Shown: positions 17,502 through 26,534 of the stretch, piece by piece
Layout of the letters: every line of letters starts with the position of its first letter
Numbering within the stretch: position 1 is the first letter of the stretch
Assembly (NCBI GenBank): GCA_027315365.1
Contig: DAHUYF010000123.1
Coordinates: forward strand, 16,843 to 80,842
From: Rhodospirillales bacterium
GTDB lineage: Bacteria > Pseudomonadota > Alphaproteobacteria > ATCC43930 > CGMCC-115725
Length of the DNA: 64,000 bases
Direction of reading: 5' to 3'
The notes under the pieces: model-generated
Told to the model about the DNA's origin: nothing
The model's input: the letters and a program-made list of their open reading frames with translations, nothing else
Database searches by the model: none
Translations under genes and position numbers: made by a program

Positions 17502-17795
17502 ATGAAGATCATTCCGGAGCGCGTGACTGTCATCCCTGATGCCCAGCGCAATGAACTCACGGTTATCATGGAAGGATTCCGTCTGACCTTAAGCGCGGAG
17601 GAATCCCGCGCGCTGAGCTACGCGTTGGTACAAGGGATGAAGCAACTCCCGGCGGACCCGCTGACGCGTCCATTCGCGGCCGCCCCTTCGGCGGCGCCGT
17701 CGCACAAGCCGGCGGTAAATTCCTCGGCGCAAGAGGCGCCGGCATCGAGAACCGGCGAGACCGGGGCTGACCATATACGCTCGCTGTCCGCCTGA
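17502..17795 (+). CDS. Small protein, paralogue A flanking the hybrid kinase (unknown family)
   Basis: A 97-residue protein starting at ATG 17502 behind CGGAGAG. The first 50 residues (MKIIPERVTVIPDAQRNELT, then MEGFRLTLSAEESRAL) align without gaps to the N-terminus of the gene at 21214-21492: I count 17 identities in 50, including T-V-x-x-D, M-x-G-(F/Y)-R and E-E-x-R-x-L. The C-terminal half is Ala/Pro-rich and probably disordered. I do not recognise the domain. It lies 127 bp upstream of, and in the same direction as, the hybrid histidine kinase, so a shared or partner function with that kinase is likely but unproven. Confidence 0.7.
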   Translation: MKIIPERVTVIPDAQRNELTVIMEGFRLTLSAEESRALSYALVQGMKQLPADPLTRPFAAAPSAAPSHKPAVNSSAQEAPASRTGETGADHIRSLSA

Positions 17796-17922
17796 ACATA
17801 AAGCCGGTCGCTGAACGGCAGCCGACGCGTTCCTGAGGAACGCAGAGCGACAGCCGCCACAAGAATAAACCCGCTTCGCCTCTCTCCGCAGGCAAGCGCC
17901 AAAATCATCGCCGCTCCGCGTC

Positions 17923-20900
17923 ATGATGAGCCAACTAGCCAGCAGCACCGCGATTTACGCGATCGTGTCGATCGCATATGCCAGCCTGGTCGGAATCATG
18001 CGGAGCACGGCCCCGCGTCATCGGCAGGTCGCCATCGGTGCGATCCTGGGAATGGGGGCTTTGCTCTGCACGCTGGCGCAGCGTCACACGGGCAGGCCGT
18101 TGCCCATCGATGACGGTATCGTCACGATCGGCCTCGCGCCGGCTTTCGGCGGCGGCATGGCGACCGTGGTGGCCGCCATCATCGCGGCGGCATCACTCTT
18201 CTGGCTGGATGGCAGTTCCCCCTACACGGCGCTGCCTGAAATTCCCGTCGCTGCCGTCATCGGCATCGCGGTCACCGAAGCGCTTCGGCGCCAGCGACCT
18301 GGCTTCGGATGGCGAGAACTGGTCGTGCTCGCGCTCAGCCTGACGCTCGGCGCCGCACTGCTCGTTGCTCCGACGTCGGCGTTCCGGGCGTCGCCGGCCG
18401 ACATGGCATTCGCTCTCGCCGCCCGAATCCTGCTCGGAACCATCGTATTGGGCACGTTTCTGCAGCGATGGGGCGAAGCGGAGCGGCGGATAAGCGAGAG
18501 CGAGCGACGACGGCGGGCGCTCGCGGCCAATGTCCCCGGCACAGTGATGCAGATTACCGTCAATCCCGCCGGGGAAATGAGCTTTGCCTTCGACGCCACG
18601 GATCCGTTGCGGATTTTCGGCGATGCCGCGCTGACCCCGACAACCGACGCCGCAAAATTCCTGCAATCGATCCATCCCGACGATCGCGCCGCCTTTCGGC
18701 GCTCCCTCGTCGAGGCAGGTCGCTCGCTCAGCCCATGGTCGCACGAGTTTCGTGTCCTGCTGCCCGGCGGCAGGCAACGTTGGCTGCGCGCCCGGGCCAC
18801 GCCCGCCCCGTCCGGCCGCGGCGACATCCTCTGGGAGGCGATCGTGGTCAACGTGACGACGCGCAAGGATGTCGAGCAAGTGCTGCGGCGAAGCGAGGTG
18901 CTTCACCGCCTGCTCGCCGAAAATACCACCGAGGTCCTCGGCAGCATCGGCCCGCAGCAGAGCTGGCTCTATGTCTCGCCGTCGGTTCGGACCATTCTCG
19001 GCTATGAGCCCAACGACATGATCGGCCGATCATGGCTTTCGCTCGTCGACGCGGCGGACGCCGCGCGGGTCAAGGATGCGATGCACGGCCTGGTTCCCGG
19101 CGGCCCGGCGGTCACCGTCGCCTACCGCATGCGGCGCGGCGACGGCAGGGTGCTCGGAGTCGAAGAGACGCGGCGCCTCATCACGGGCGGTCCGGCCGGC
19201 GAGCCGGCGGAAAGCGTCAGCGTCATCCGCCCGGTCGCGACCGGACGCGCCGGGACTTTCGCGGCCGCCGCCGAGGCGGAGCCGGTCCACGGACGCGATG
19301 GACCGTTCGCGCGCATGCTCGACGCCGCCAATGCCGGGATCGTCGTCATGGATCCGCATCATCCGGATCACCCCGTCATCTTCGCCAATCGCGCCGCAAC
19401 AAAAATCACCGGCTACGGCCGTGCCGAGTTCATCGGCCGACGCTGGCGACTGCTCGACGGGCCGAACGCCGACCCCGGGGTCGCGAAGCAGATCGACGAG
19501 GCGATGCGGCAGCAGCGGCCGCTGTCGACGACATTCGTCGCGCGCCGGAAGGACGGGACCGCCTACTGGATGAGGTTCGATTTCAGCCCGGTACGCGACG
19601 AGGCAGGACAGGTCGACGCCTATGTCAGCGTCTTCTCCGATATTTCCGAGCAGAAGCGGATCGAGGACGACCTGCGCCGCGCCCGCGATGCGGCGGAAGA
19701 GGCGAACCAGGCGAAGTCCGAGTTCATCGCCAACATAAGCCATGAGCTGCGCACGCCCCTCAACGGCGTCATCGGCTTCACCAATCTGCTGCTTAACGAG
19801 AACCTTCCGGCGGAACAGCGGCGCTACGCCACGTTTGCCCATGACGCCGGCAGCTCGCTGCTGGCCATCATCAACAACATCCTCGACCTCTCCAAGATCG
19901 AGGCGGGCAAGCTGACCCTGGTCGAGACCGATTTCAGCGTCGTCGACCTCGCCGTCAGCTGCAACACGGTGGTGTGGCATGCCGCGCGCGAACGGGGGTT
20001 GGATCTCAACTTCGTCCTGAAGCCGGATGTGATGAACCTGGTGCGCGGCGATCCCAACCGCATCCGGCAGGTCCTGTTGAACCTCCTCAGCAACGCGATC
20101 AAGTACACGGAAAAAGGCAGCGTCGTGCTCACCATCGCCAAGCTCGCGGACCTTCCAACCGGCACGACCCTCAAATTTTCGGTCACCGACACCGGGGTCG
20201 GCATCGCCAAGGAGCAGCAATCCAGGCTGTTCCAAAAGTTCTCGCAAATCGAGGACAAGCCCGGCATCTACCTGCGGGGAACCGGCCTCGGACTGGCGAT
20301 CTGCAAGAACCTCGTCGAGCATATGGGCGGGTCGATCGGCGTCACCAGCATGCCGGGGCTGGGCAGCAATTTCTGGTTCAGCGTGCCGCTGAAGGCGGCC
20401 ATCGGCGACGGCCGCAAGCCGGGCGAGCGGAACACGCCCGCCCATCGGGGCGTGCGCATCTTGCTGGTCGAGGATACGCTGATGAACCAGGAGCTGATGA
20501 TCACCCTGCTGCGCCGCGCCGGGCACGAGGTAGAGCTAGCAGCCGACGGCGAGGCGGCGGTCGAGGCGGTGCGGCGGCATGAATTCGACCTTATCCTCAT
20601 GGATGTGCAGCTGCCGCGCATGGACGGCATGGCGGCGACCCGCGCGATCCGCCGGCTCGGGACCGCGACGTCCCGCGCTCCCATCATCGCCATGACCGCG
20701 CGCGCGCTTTCAGGCGACGTCGAGAAGTGTCTTGATGCCGGCATGGACGACCATCTCTCGAAGCCCGTCGACGCCGCCGCATTGCTGGCGATCATCGATC
20801 GCTGGGTTCGCGCGCGTCAGCCCGCTCCGGGCGAGACGGCTCCGCCCGAAAGGATCGGCCTGCCAGTTCAGGATCGGGAGGCGCTTCAGGACATCGAAGC

Positions 20901-21204
20901 CCATATCGGCCGCCGCAAGCTCGACGAATTGATCGCCCGGGTGCGTGACGATCTGCCGCGTCGGCTCGATCGCATGAACGAGGGCGGCCTGGACCACCTG
21001 CTGCTCGAGCACGAGGCCCATGAGCTGGTTTCGGTGGCCGGCACGGCGGGATTGCTGCAACTGGCTGAGTCCGCAAGAGCGGTGATGGACGCCTGCCGCG
21101 AGGGCGGCAATGCCGAGGTCGTGGCGATGCTGGCTGCCCTCAACGACGCGGCAGAGCGGGCACTCGCCGCGCTGGAGGCCGGCCACCGCGCCGACGTGGA
21201 GTGA
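17923..21204 (+). CDS. Membrane hybrid histidine kinase with PAS, receiver and HPt domains
   Basis: A 1093-residue sensor. About five or six N-terminal hydrophobic segments (residues 1-175) may form a LytS-like 5TM sensor. Three PAS-like regions follow (about 200-310, 325-425, 460-575; the last two have FGYEP-like and [18 protein letters not shown] sequences). HisKA has [16 protein letters not shown] with His607, and the ATPase domain has [25 protein letters not shown] and [13 protein letters not shown] receiver follows ([14 protein letters not shown], Asp894 in [13 protein letters not shown]), then an HPt-like C-terminus with [16 protein letters not shown], His1033. The usual Lys three residues after the phospho-His is replaced by Val. 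No cognate output regulator lies beside it. MM at 17923 has no clear ribosome site. Confidence 0.9.
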   Translation: MMSQLASSTAIYAIVSIAYASLVGIMRSTAPRHRQVAIGAILGMGALLCTLAQRHTGRPLPIDDGIVTIGLAPAFGGGMATVVAAIIAAASLFWLDGSSPYTALPEIPVAAVIGIAVTEALRRQRPGFGWRELVVLALSLTLGAALLVAPTSAFRASPADMAFALAARILLGTIVLGTFLQRWGEAERRISESERRRRALAANVPGTVMQITVNPAGEMSFAFDATDPLRIFGDAALTPTTDAAKFLQSIHPDDRAAFRRSLVEAGRSLSPWSHEFRVLLPGGRQRWLRARATPAPSGRGDILWEAIVVNVTTRKDVEQVLRRSEVLHRLLAENTTEVLGSIGPQQSWLYVSPSVRTILGYEPNDMIGRSWLSLVDAADAARVKDAMHGLVPGGPAVTVAYRMRRGDGRVLGVEETRRLITGGPAGEPAESVSVIRPVATGRAGTFAAAAEAEPVHGRDGPFARMLDAANAGIVVMDPHHPDHPVIFANRAATKITGYGRAEFIGRRWRLLDGPNADPGVAKQIDEAMRQQRPLSTTFVARRKDGTAYWMRFDFSPVRDEAGQVDAYVSVFSDISEQKRIEDDLRRARDAAEEANQAKSEFIANISHELRTPLNGVIGFTNLLLNENLPAEQRRYATFAHDAGSSLLAIINNILDLSKIEAGKLTLVETDFSVVDLAVSCNTVVWHAARERGLDLNFVLKPDVMNLVRGDPNRIRQVLLNLLSNAIKYTEKGSVVLTIAKLADLPTGTTLKFSVTDTGVGIAKEQQSRLFQKFSQIEDKPGIYLRGTGLGLAICKNLVEHMGGSIGVTSMPGLGSNFWFSVPLKAAIGDGRKPGERNTPAHRGVRILLVEDTLMNQELMITLLRRAGHEVELAADGEAAVEAVRRHEFDLILMDVQLPRMDGMAATRAIRRLGTATSRAPIIAMTARALSGDVEKCLDAGMDDHLSKPVDAAALLAIIDRWVRARQPAPGETAPPERIGLPVQDREALQDIEAHIGRRKLDELIARVRDDLPRRLDRMNEGGLDHLLLEHEAHELVSVAGTAGLLQLAESARAVMDACREGGNAEVVAMLAALNDAAERALAALEAGHRADVE

Positions 21205-21213
21205 CGGGAGAGG

Positions 21214-21492
21214 CTATTTCCGCTGCACCGCGTCGGAAATCTGCGCCCAGCTGATGACCTGGTCGGTGACGTTGGCGACGATGGCTGCGCGATCGGCACC
21301 GCACTCGTCCGCGGCGGCGGCCTGCGCCGCCGCGCCGCCGCCGGGAGCGTCCGACAAGGCAGCGCTGACCCTGCTCGCCAGCGAGCGCGCCTCCTCCATC
21401 GTCAGGGCGACGCGATAACCGCCCATGAACAGCGTCATCCCCGGCCGTTCGCCGTCGCAGAGAACCGTGATCGTTTCCTCGACAACCTTCAT
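21214..21492 (-). CDS. Small protein, paralogue B flanking the hybrid kinase (unknown family)
   Basis: A 92-residue protein starting at ATG 21492 (MKVVEETITVLCDGERPGMT). Its first 50 residues are paralogous to the protein at 17502-17795, with the shared core T-V-x-x-D-x-x-R, M-x-G-(F/Y)-R and E-E-x-R-x-L. The C-terminal half is different: Ala-rich, then CGADRAAIVANVTDQVISWAQISDAVQ. It is convergent with the hybrid kinase, ending 10 nt after the kinase stop, while paralogue A lies upstream of the kinase. An upstream in-frame start would add 17 residues. The family is unknown; a small alpha/beta domain is suggested by the hydrophobic pattern. Confidence 0.7.
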   Translation of the reverse strand: MKVVEETITVLCDGERPGMTLFMGGYRVALTMEEARSLASRVSAALSDAPGGGAAAQAAAADECGADRAAIVANVTDQVISWAQISDAVQRK

Positions 21493-21693
21493 GCGCGAAC
21501 CGCGTCCTCGGTATGTAGCGATGCCGTGCCGATAAAATCCCACAACATCGCATTGCCAGGCGATGCGACATTTCGCGGCGGGACTACAGGTGTCGGCCCC
21601 CGCCCGGGGGACGAGCGCCGCTGACCCGCAGCATATCGGTTCCTGGCGACGATCCCGCCCGAGAGCGTTGGCCCCCCCGTGCCCTCATGTCCA

Positions 21694-22383
21694 ATGCACC
21701 CAAGGCTCGGCGAACTGCTCGATTTCTGGCACCGCAAGCGGGCCGGGCGTCGCATGCCGGCACGCAACGATTTCGACGTGTTCGAGCTGCGACCCTGGCT
21801 TGGATATTTGCACCTCGTGGAGGTGGTCGAGGGCGGTCGGGATTTCCTGCATATGATCTATGGAACCGAACTCGCCGTCATCTTTGGTATCGACCTGACC
21901 GGAAAGAGACTCGGCGCGATCCCTGCCGCGGCCCGGGAGAGCGTCCGGCTCGCCTACGCCGCGGCGTGCGCATCGTGCGAGCCGCTCTTCGTCGCGGACG
22001 ATCCCATTTTGCAAAGCAGCGTCGATCGGGTGGAGAATCTCATCCTGCCGCTGTCCTCCGACGGTTTTGCGGTCAATCGGTTGCTGATCGGCGCGGCGCG
22101 CGTCGAGCGCGCCCGTGAGATGGGGGCCGCTCCGGCCGAACGTCGGCGCGCCGCCCGCGTTCCGATCCTCTCGAGCGGCAGGCTGCAAACCAGCGAAAAT
22201 TGGGAGAACTGCGTCGTTCTGGACTATTCCTCGCGCGGCGCGCGGCTTCAGCTCGATCGCCCGACGGCGGAGAGCGGTCGGGTTACCATCGCGTTCGCTG
22301 ATTTCCTGCCGCTGCCGGGGAGGGTGGCCTGGCGGAGCGGCCGATGGGCCGGCATCGAATTCGCAAATAAGCTGGTGCCATAG
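21694..22383 (+). CDS. PAS_5 and PilZ domain protein, probable c-di-GMP receptor
   Basis: A 229-residue protein. Residues 1-145 match the alphaproteobacterial PAS_5 family: HPRLGELLDFWHRKRAGRRMPARNDFD, then FLHMIYGTELAVIFGIDLTGKRLGAIP. Residues 150-229 form a PilZ domain with the c-di-GMP motifs RRRAARVP (R-x3-R type) and LDYSSRGARLQL (D-x-S-x2-G). A GTG at 21679 would add five residues; ATG 21694 is preferred because the family starts close to this point. It probably links an unknown PAS-sensed state with c-di-GMP to motility or adhesion output. It stands next to the hybrid kinase block and is convergent with a cytochrome gene. Confidence 0.85.
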   Translation: MHPRLGELLDFWHRKRAGRRMPARNDFDVFELRPWLGYLHLVEVVEGGRDFLHMIYGTELAVIFGIDLTGKRLGAIPAAARESVRLAYAAACASCEPLFVADDPILQSSVDRVENLILPLSSDGFAVNRLLIGAARVERAREMGAAPAERRRAARVPILSSGRLQTSENWENCVVLDYSSRGARLQLDRPTAESGRVTIAFADFLPLPGRVAWRSGRWAGIEFANKLVP

Positions 22384-22451
22384 GTCGGCGGTTGAGAGGA
22401 ACACCGGCTCCGAGACGGCTCTGGTTTCGCACCGACCGCCCGACCCCGCGG

Positions 22452-22763
22452 TCAGCGCGGCGTCAGGCTGGCGAGATAGGCGACGATATCGTCGATCTGC
22501 TGCCGGCTCAGATTGAGCCCGGCCATGGGCGGGTGAGGCGCGGTGAGGAAGGCGCGCAGCCGCTCGGGGTGCTGCGCCTCGCGCCGCGCGATCGCCGGAA
22601 AGGACGGCGCGGTGTCGGCGCCCCGCGTCGCGCGGTCGACGACGTGGCAGCCCGTGCACCACTGCTGCGCCAATTGCCGCCCGGCCTGGGCATCGCCCGC
22701 GGCCAGGGCGGATGTGCTCGCGGCGCACAGCAGCAGGACGGCGGCGAAAACCAATTGTCTCAT
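22452..22763 (-). CDS. Small periplasmic class I cytochrome c
   Basis: A 103-residue exported protein. The ATG at 22763 follows GGAAGG at five-base spacing; the GTG at 22769 is in the same frame but less likely. The signal peptide is MRQLVFAAVLLLCAASTSALA. The mature part has a single heme motif WCTGCHVV and a probable axial Met in PHPPMAGLNLS, followed by the typical C-terminal helix IDDIVAYLASL. Its size and motif order match small cytochrome c-553/c5-like proteins. It may shuttle electrons to the cbb3 oxidase, but nothing in the local arrangement shows the partner. Confidence 0.9.
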   Translation of the reverse strand: MRQLVFAAVLLLCAASTSALAAGDAQAGRQLAQQWCTGCHVVDRATRGADTAPSFPAIARREAQHPERLRAFLTAPHPPMAGLNLSRQQIDDIVAYLASLTPR

Positions 22764-22994
22764 GATCACCTTCCGGACATGGCGGCGTTCTGCCAGCCTA
22801 AGCCCTGTTTACCGGGATTACCAGACGCAGGCATCGACGCAGGCATCGGCGGAGGGACGCGACTTGCAGAGCGCCAATGCCGCCTGGAATTCCGGCGGTA
22901 TTTCAGTTAATTGAGCAGAGGCGCCGGCGGTGATCGATCGCAACATGGCAGCGACTGCCGGGGCCGCAATCGACGGCCAGCGAAAGACCGACCC

Positions 22995-24275
22995 ATGCCC
23001 ATGGACGCGCCGCAGACGTCGCCTCAGTTGCGCACCTTCGATGATGCCCTCGGCCAACGCATCATCGCCATGCACGTTTGGGCGGTGCGCGAAGGGCTCC
23101 GCGGCGCAACCGCCCACGATCTCTTCGATGGATTCTGTCAGCGTCTGGTGGTCGAGGGTGTGGCGCTGTGGCGCGCCCATACCGCGATGGAGACGCTGCA
23201 TCCCCAATGGTCCGGCTTCGGCCACACTTGGCGTCGCGACCTCAACGCCCTCCAGCCCGAGCACTATGCCCACGATGATCTTTCTGCGCCGGAATGGCTG
23301 AGCAGCCCGCTGCGCGCGCTCATCCTCCGGGCGGAAGCCGGCGAGCCCAATCCGGCGATGCGCCGGCGGCTCGACGCCGGCCCGGATGAACGCGATTTCC
23401 CGGTGCTCGGCGAGTTCTTCGCGGCGGGCGCGACCGACTACTTCGGTCAGATATTCACCTTCGGCGCCCATCACGATCGCTCGCACGGGTCGGGCGCATT
23501 CTACTCCTTCGTCACCGACCGGCGCGGCGGCTTCGCCGACGATGACCTAATGCTGTTGCAGGCAACCCTGCCGGCATTGTCGCTCGCCATGAAGGCGCAT
23601 GTCGGTCACGTCATCGCCGCCGGGCTGCTGCGGGCCTATCTCGGCGAGGATGCCGGTCGGCGCGTCCATGCCGGCGCGGTGGCGCGCGGCTCGGTGGAGA
23701 GCCTGCGCGCGGTGCTGTGGTACGCCGACATCCGCGGCTTCACGGCAATTGCCGACGCCACGCCGGGTTCGGTCGTCGTCGAGCTGCTTGACGACATATT
23801 CGAGACGCTGACCGCCACCCTGCGCCGGCACGGCGGTCAGGTGCTCAAATTCCTCGGCGACGGCATGCTGGCGACCTTTGCCGTCGATCCGCCGAGCCTC
23901 GCCGCGACCTGCCGTCGCGCCCTCGACGCCGCGGCCGAGGCGATGCAGGCACTCGATGCGCTCGCCGCGGCACGCACGACCGCCGCCAAGCCCGTCGCCT
24001 CGGTCGATCTTGCGCTCCATCTCGGCGACGTGCTGTACGGTAACGTCGGTGCCGCCGATCGGCTCGACTTCACGGTCATCGGGCCCGCCGTCAACGAGGT
24101 CGCGCGGATGGAGGCCCTGTGCGAGAAACTGGGTCGCAAGGTTCTCGTCTCGGCTGCGCTCGCCGCCGCAAGCGAAGGTGCCAACCTCCGGCTCGAGCCG
24201 CTTGGGCGCTACCCCTTGCGCGGCGTCAGCGAGGCGAGGCAAATCTTCGCCCTGGATCTAACCGCAAAGCAGTAG
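22995..24275 (+). CDS. Class III adenylate/guanylate cyclase
   Basis: A 426-residue soluble protein starting at ATG 22995. Residues 20-225 form an N-terminal region (WAVREGLRGATAHDLFDGFCQRLV) typical of cyclases with a GAF-like sensory part. The catalytic domain, about 240-420, has metal-binding Asp245 in WYADIRGFTAIAD and Asp289 in VLKFLGDGMLATF. The Lys in VLKFLGDG and LDFTVIGPAVNEVARMEAL fit a purine-binding and transition-state Arg/Asn set, so the enzyme looks active. It should make cAMP, less probably cGMP. No box is evident upstream. It is the last gene before the fixLJ region in this direction. Confidence 0.88.
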   Translation: MPMDAPQTSPQLRTFDDALGQRIIAMHVWAVREGLRGATAHDLFDGFCQRLVVEGVALWRAHTAMETLHPQWSGFGHTWRRDLNALQPEHYAHDDLSAPEWLSSPLRALILRAEAGEPNPAMRRRLDAGPDERDFPVLGEFFAAGATDYFGQIFTFGAHHDRSHGSGAFYSFVTDRRGGFADDDLMLLQATLPALSLAMKAHVGHVIAAGLLRAYLGEDAGRRVHAGAVARGSVESLRAVLWYADIRGFTAIADATPGSVVVELLDDIFETLTATLRRHGGQVLKFLGDGMLATFAVDPPSLAATCRRALDAAAEAMQALDALAAARTTAAKPVASVDLALHLGDVLYGNVGAADRLDFTVIGPAVNEVARMEALCEKLGRKVLVSAALAAASEGANLRLEPLGRYPLRGVSEARQIFALDLTAKQ

Positions 24276-24311
24276 CCGCCGGGCGCGGCCCTGCCCCGGT
24301 GTTGCCGGCGC

Positions 24312-24410
24312 TCAGCCACCATCCCGCCAGGACGCCCAGGCCAGCGCTCCCATGAATGCCAGCGCGGCGAGCACCACCATGGCCAGGTAGAGTTCCTCCC
24401 CCATCGTCAT
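24312..24410 (-). CDS. 32-residue single-span membrane peptide behind an FNR/FixK box
   Basis: A very short reading frame, MTMGEELYLAMVVLAALAFM then GALAWASWRDGG. The ATG at 24410 is preceded by GGGAGGTG at ideal spacing. One hydrophobic helix is flanked by acidic N- and basic C-terminal residues, as in many small alphaproteobacterial membrane peptides. A perfect FNR/FixK box is centred 59 bp upstream; a -41.5 site gives an 18-nt leader, so promoter, ribosome site and frame fit each other closely. That makes it far more credible than its length alone would. The function is unknown; small membrane peptides often associate with oxidases or transporters. Confidence 0.7.
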   Translation of the reverse strand: MTMGEELYLAMVVLAALAFMGALAWASWRDGG

Positions 24411-24462
24411 GACGCACCTCCCATCTTCTGGGGAATGCTGGTCGCGATCGGCGGTCGCGGCT

Positions 24463-24476
24463 TTGACTTGGATCAA
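24463..24476. promoter_or_regulatory. FNR/FixK-type box for the small membrane peptide (TTGACTTGGATCAA)
   Basis: Exact palindrome. The only gene at the right distance is the 32-residue peptide on the minus strand; fixL is 187 bp away on the other side. Confidence 0.75.
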
Positions 24477-24520
24477 TGCCGGCGCCGGCCAGTCGACGGC
24501 AGCCGGCCGGCACCGAGCCG

Positions 24521-24571
24521 CCGTCCCCGTGCTGTCGCCGTCCCCGTGCCGTCCCCGTGCTGTCCCCGTGC
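24521..24571. repeat. Short tandem repeat, about 11-bp unit
   Basis: Four copies of a CGTCCCCGTGC-like unit (starting near 24521, 24538, 24550 and 24561), with a 5-base interruption after the first. It lies in the leader region upstream of fixL. It may be neutral slippage. Confidence 0.7.
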
Positions 24572-24663
24572 TTGGACTGCTCCGGGAGGGCGGCTAGAAT
24601 GGGCCTGCACCGTCCGTCGCGCCGTCGGCACCCGCCGAAGGAACGGAGTCTGAACTCTATCAT

Positions 24664-25842
24664 ATGGCGAATACCGGAGCCCTGGACTCTCCCGGCAAAA
24701 GCAAAGGCGGGGATTTGGCCGAGACAGCACAGGCGTTGCGCGACAGCGAGGCGCAGCTTCGCTCGATCATCGAGACGGTGCCGGACGCACTCATCGTCAT
24801 CGACGAGCAGGGCCTTATCCAATCCTTCAGCCCCGCAGCCGAGCGCCTCTTCGGTTATGTCGCGGCCGAGGTGCAGGGGTGCAATGTCAACATGCTCATG
24901 CCGTCGCCCTATCGCGAGCAGCATGACGGCAATCTGGCCCGCTATCTCGGCTCCGGCGAACGGCGGATCATCGGTATCGGCCGCATCGTCGTCGGGCAGC
25001 GTGCAGACGGCTCGACCTTCCCCATGGAGCTGGCAGTGGGCGAGGTCAAGCTCAAGGACCGGCGCCTCTTCACCGGCTTCCTGCGCGACATCACCGAGCG
25101 GCAAACGGCGCACGAGCGGCTGCAGGAGCTGCAGTCGGAGCTGCTCCGCACCTCCCGCCTTTCCGCCATGGGGCAGATGGCCTCCGCTCTGGCCCATGAG
25201 CTCAACCAGCCGCTGACCGCAGTGATCAACTACGTGCAGGCCTGCCGCCGCATGATGGGCGGCGACGCGCCGCAATTCGATCGGCTGCAGGAGGTCATGG
25301 ATAAAGCCGTGGCGCAGGCCAGCCGCGCCGGGCAGATCATCCAGCGCATGCGCCAATTCATCCAGAAAGGCGAGACCGAGCATCAGCTCGAGGACATCAA
25401 CAAGGTGGTCGAGGAAGCGAGCGCGCTCGCGCTGGTGGGGGCGCGGGAGAGTGGCATCCTGGTTCGCATGGAACTGAGCGCGGGCCTGCCGCCGCTAACG
25501 CTCGATCGCATCCAGATCCAGCAGGTCGTGCTCAATCTGGTGCGCAACGCCACGGAAGCGCTGGCGGGCTGCAAACGCCGCGAACTCGCCATCCGCACCG
25601 GCCAGCCCAGCGACGCGGCGGTCATGGTCGAGGTGGCCGATACCGGGCCGGGTCTGAACGAGGGGGTGAAGAACCAGCTCTTCCAGCCTTTCGTCACCAC
25701 CAAGCCGAAAGGCATGGGGCTCGGCCTGTCGATCAGCCGCTCGATCATCGAGGCGCATGGCGGACGCCTGCAGGGCGGGGCAAATCCGGACGGCGGCGTG
25801 ACCTTCCGCTTCAGCCTGCCGATTCCCGGGAGGGCGGAGTGA
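24664..25842 (+). CDS. fixL: Oxygen-sensing heme-PAS histidine kinase FixL
   Basis: A 392-residue soluble kinase. The PAS domain (about 30-145) has the FixL heme pocket: MPSPYREQHDGNLARYLGSG with the proximal heme His87, Arg93, and IIGIGRIVVGQRADGSTFPM with Arg107 in the position of the oxygen-contacting Arg of Bradyrhizobium FixL. The kinase core has SRLSAMGQMASALAHELNQPL with phospho-acceptor His178, LNLVRNATEAL, and VADTGPGLN...GMGLGLSISRSIIEAHGG. It has no transmembrane part, unlike Sinorhizobium FixL. Oxygen binding to heme should switch off the kinase; at low oxygen it phosphorylates FixJ, which starts 4 nt after the fixL stop. The heme residues are all present, so oxygen sensing is expected. 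Confidence 0.95.
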   Translation: MANTGALDSPGKSKGGDLAETAQALRDSEAQLRSIIETVPDALIVIDEQGLIQSFSPAAERLFGYVAAEVQGCNVNMLMPSPYREQHDGNLARYLGSGERRIIGIGRIVVGQRADGSTFPMELAVGEVKLKDRRLFTGFLRDITERQTAHERLQELQSELLRTSRLSAMGQMASALAHELNQPLTAVINYVQACRRMMGGDAPQFDRLQEVMDKAVAQASRAGQIIQRMRQFIQKGETEHQLEDINKVVEEASALALVGARESGILVRMELSAGLPPLTLDRIQIQQVVLNLVRNATEALAGCKRRELAIRTGQPSDAAVMVEVADTGPGLNEGVKNQLFQPFVTTKPKGMGLGLSISRSIIEAHGGRLQGGANPDGGVTFRFSLPIPGRAE

Positions 25843-25846
25843 CGCG

Positions 25847-26473
25847 ATGAGGCAGGCCGCGACGATCTTCATCGTGGACGACGACGATGCCATCCGCGAC
25901 TCGCTGCAGCTCCTGCTGGAAGCGGCGGGGTTCAGGCATATCCGGGTCTACGACTCGAGCCGCCGCTTTCTCGAGGCGGCGACGCCGCAGCCGGGCGATT
26001 GCCTGCTGCTCGACATCCGCATGCCCGACATGGATGGACTCGAGCTGCAGGCCGAGCTTAACCGGCGCGGCACGCGGCTGGCCGTCATCATCATGACCGG
26101 CCATGCCGACGTGCCGATCGCGGTACGCGCGATGAAGGCCGGCGCCGCGGATTTCATCGAGAAACCGTTCTCCGAGGCGCTGTTGCTCGACGCCGTCCGC
26201 CGCGCGCAGGCCCATTCGGTGGAGTTAAGCCGCCAGACCGAGGAAGCCGGCGAGACTCTGCGGCGCCTGTCGACCCTGACGGCGCGGGAGCGCGACGTGC
26301 TCGAGGGCATGGTCGCAGGCCGGCCCAACAAGGTCATTGCCTATGATCTCGGCATCAGCCCGCGCACCGTCGAGATCCATCGCGCGCGCGTGATGGACAA
26401 GATGCAGGCCCGCAGCCTGTCGGGACTGGTCCGTATGGCGCTCGCCGCCGGGGTCGCCCCCGAGCCGCACTGA
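25847..26473 (+). CDS. fixJ: Response regulator FixJ
   Basis: A 208-residue response regulator: receiver domain with acidic pocket VDDDDAIRDS, phospho-acceptor Asp56 in LLLDIRMPDMDG, the conserved Thr in VIIMTGHADV and Lys in DFIEKPF, then a LuxR-type helix-turn-helix (LTARERDVLEGMVAGRPNKVIAYDLGISPRTVEIHRARVM). It is co-transcribed with fixL. In rhizobia FixJ-P activates fixK, whose product binds TTGA-N6-TCAA boxes. No fixK lies next to fixJ here; the next gene instead has such a box in its own promoter. The direct targets of FixJ are therefore not visible in this window. Confidence 0.95.
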   Translation: MRQAATIFIVDDDDAIRDSLQLLLEAAGFRHIRVYDSSRRFLEAATPQPGDCLLLDIRMPDMDGLELQAELNRRGTRLAVIIMTGHADVPIAVRAMKAGAADFIEKPFSEALLLDAVRRAQAHSVELSRQTEEAGETLRRLSTLTARERDVLEGMVAGRPNKVIAYDLGISPRTVEIHRARVMDKMQARSLSGLVRMALAAGVAPEPH

Positions 26474-26486
26474 GCGCCCGGCCCCG

Positions 26487-26500
26487 TTGATCCAGGTCAA
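26487..26500. promoter_or_regulatory. FNR/FixK-type box (TTGATCCAGGTCAA)
   Basis: Exact palindrome 14 nt after the fixJ stop. A -41.5 position puts the transcription start at about 26535, which is the ATG of the GNAT-like gene, so the message could be leaderless. Confidence 0.75.
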
Positions 26501-26534
26501 AGCCTCAGGAGACAGACAATTTCATGATGGTCTG

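Noticed and set aside
17164..17505. 113-residue open frame before the small paralogue A
   Set aside because: Composition is basic and without pattern, there is no ribosome site, and it runs over the well-supported start at 17502.
22829..22855. Short direct repeat GCAGGCATCG near the cytochrome promoter
   Set aside because: Only two copies of ten to twelve bases in GC-rich DNA, with no link to a known site.
24521..24571. Tandem repeat as a possible CRISPR or regulator array
   Set aside because: Units are about 11 bp with no spacers, so it is not a CRISPR; it looks like simple slippage.
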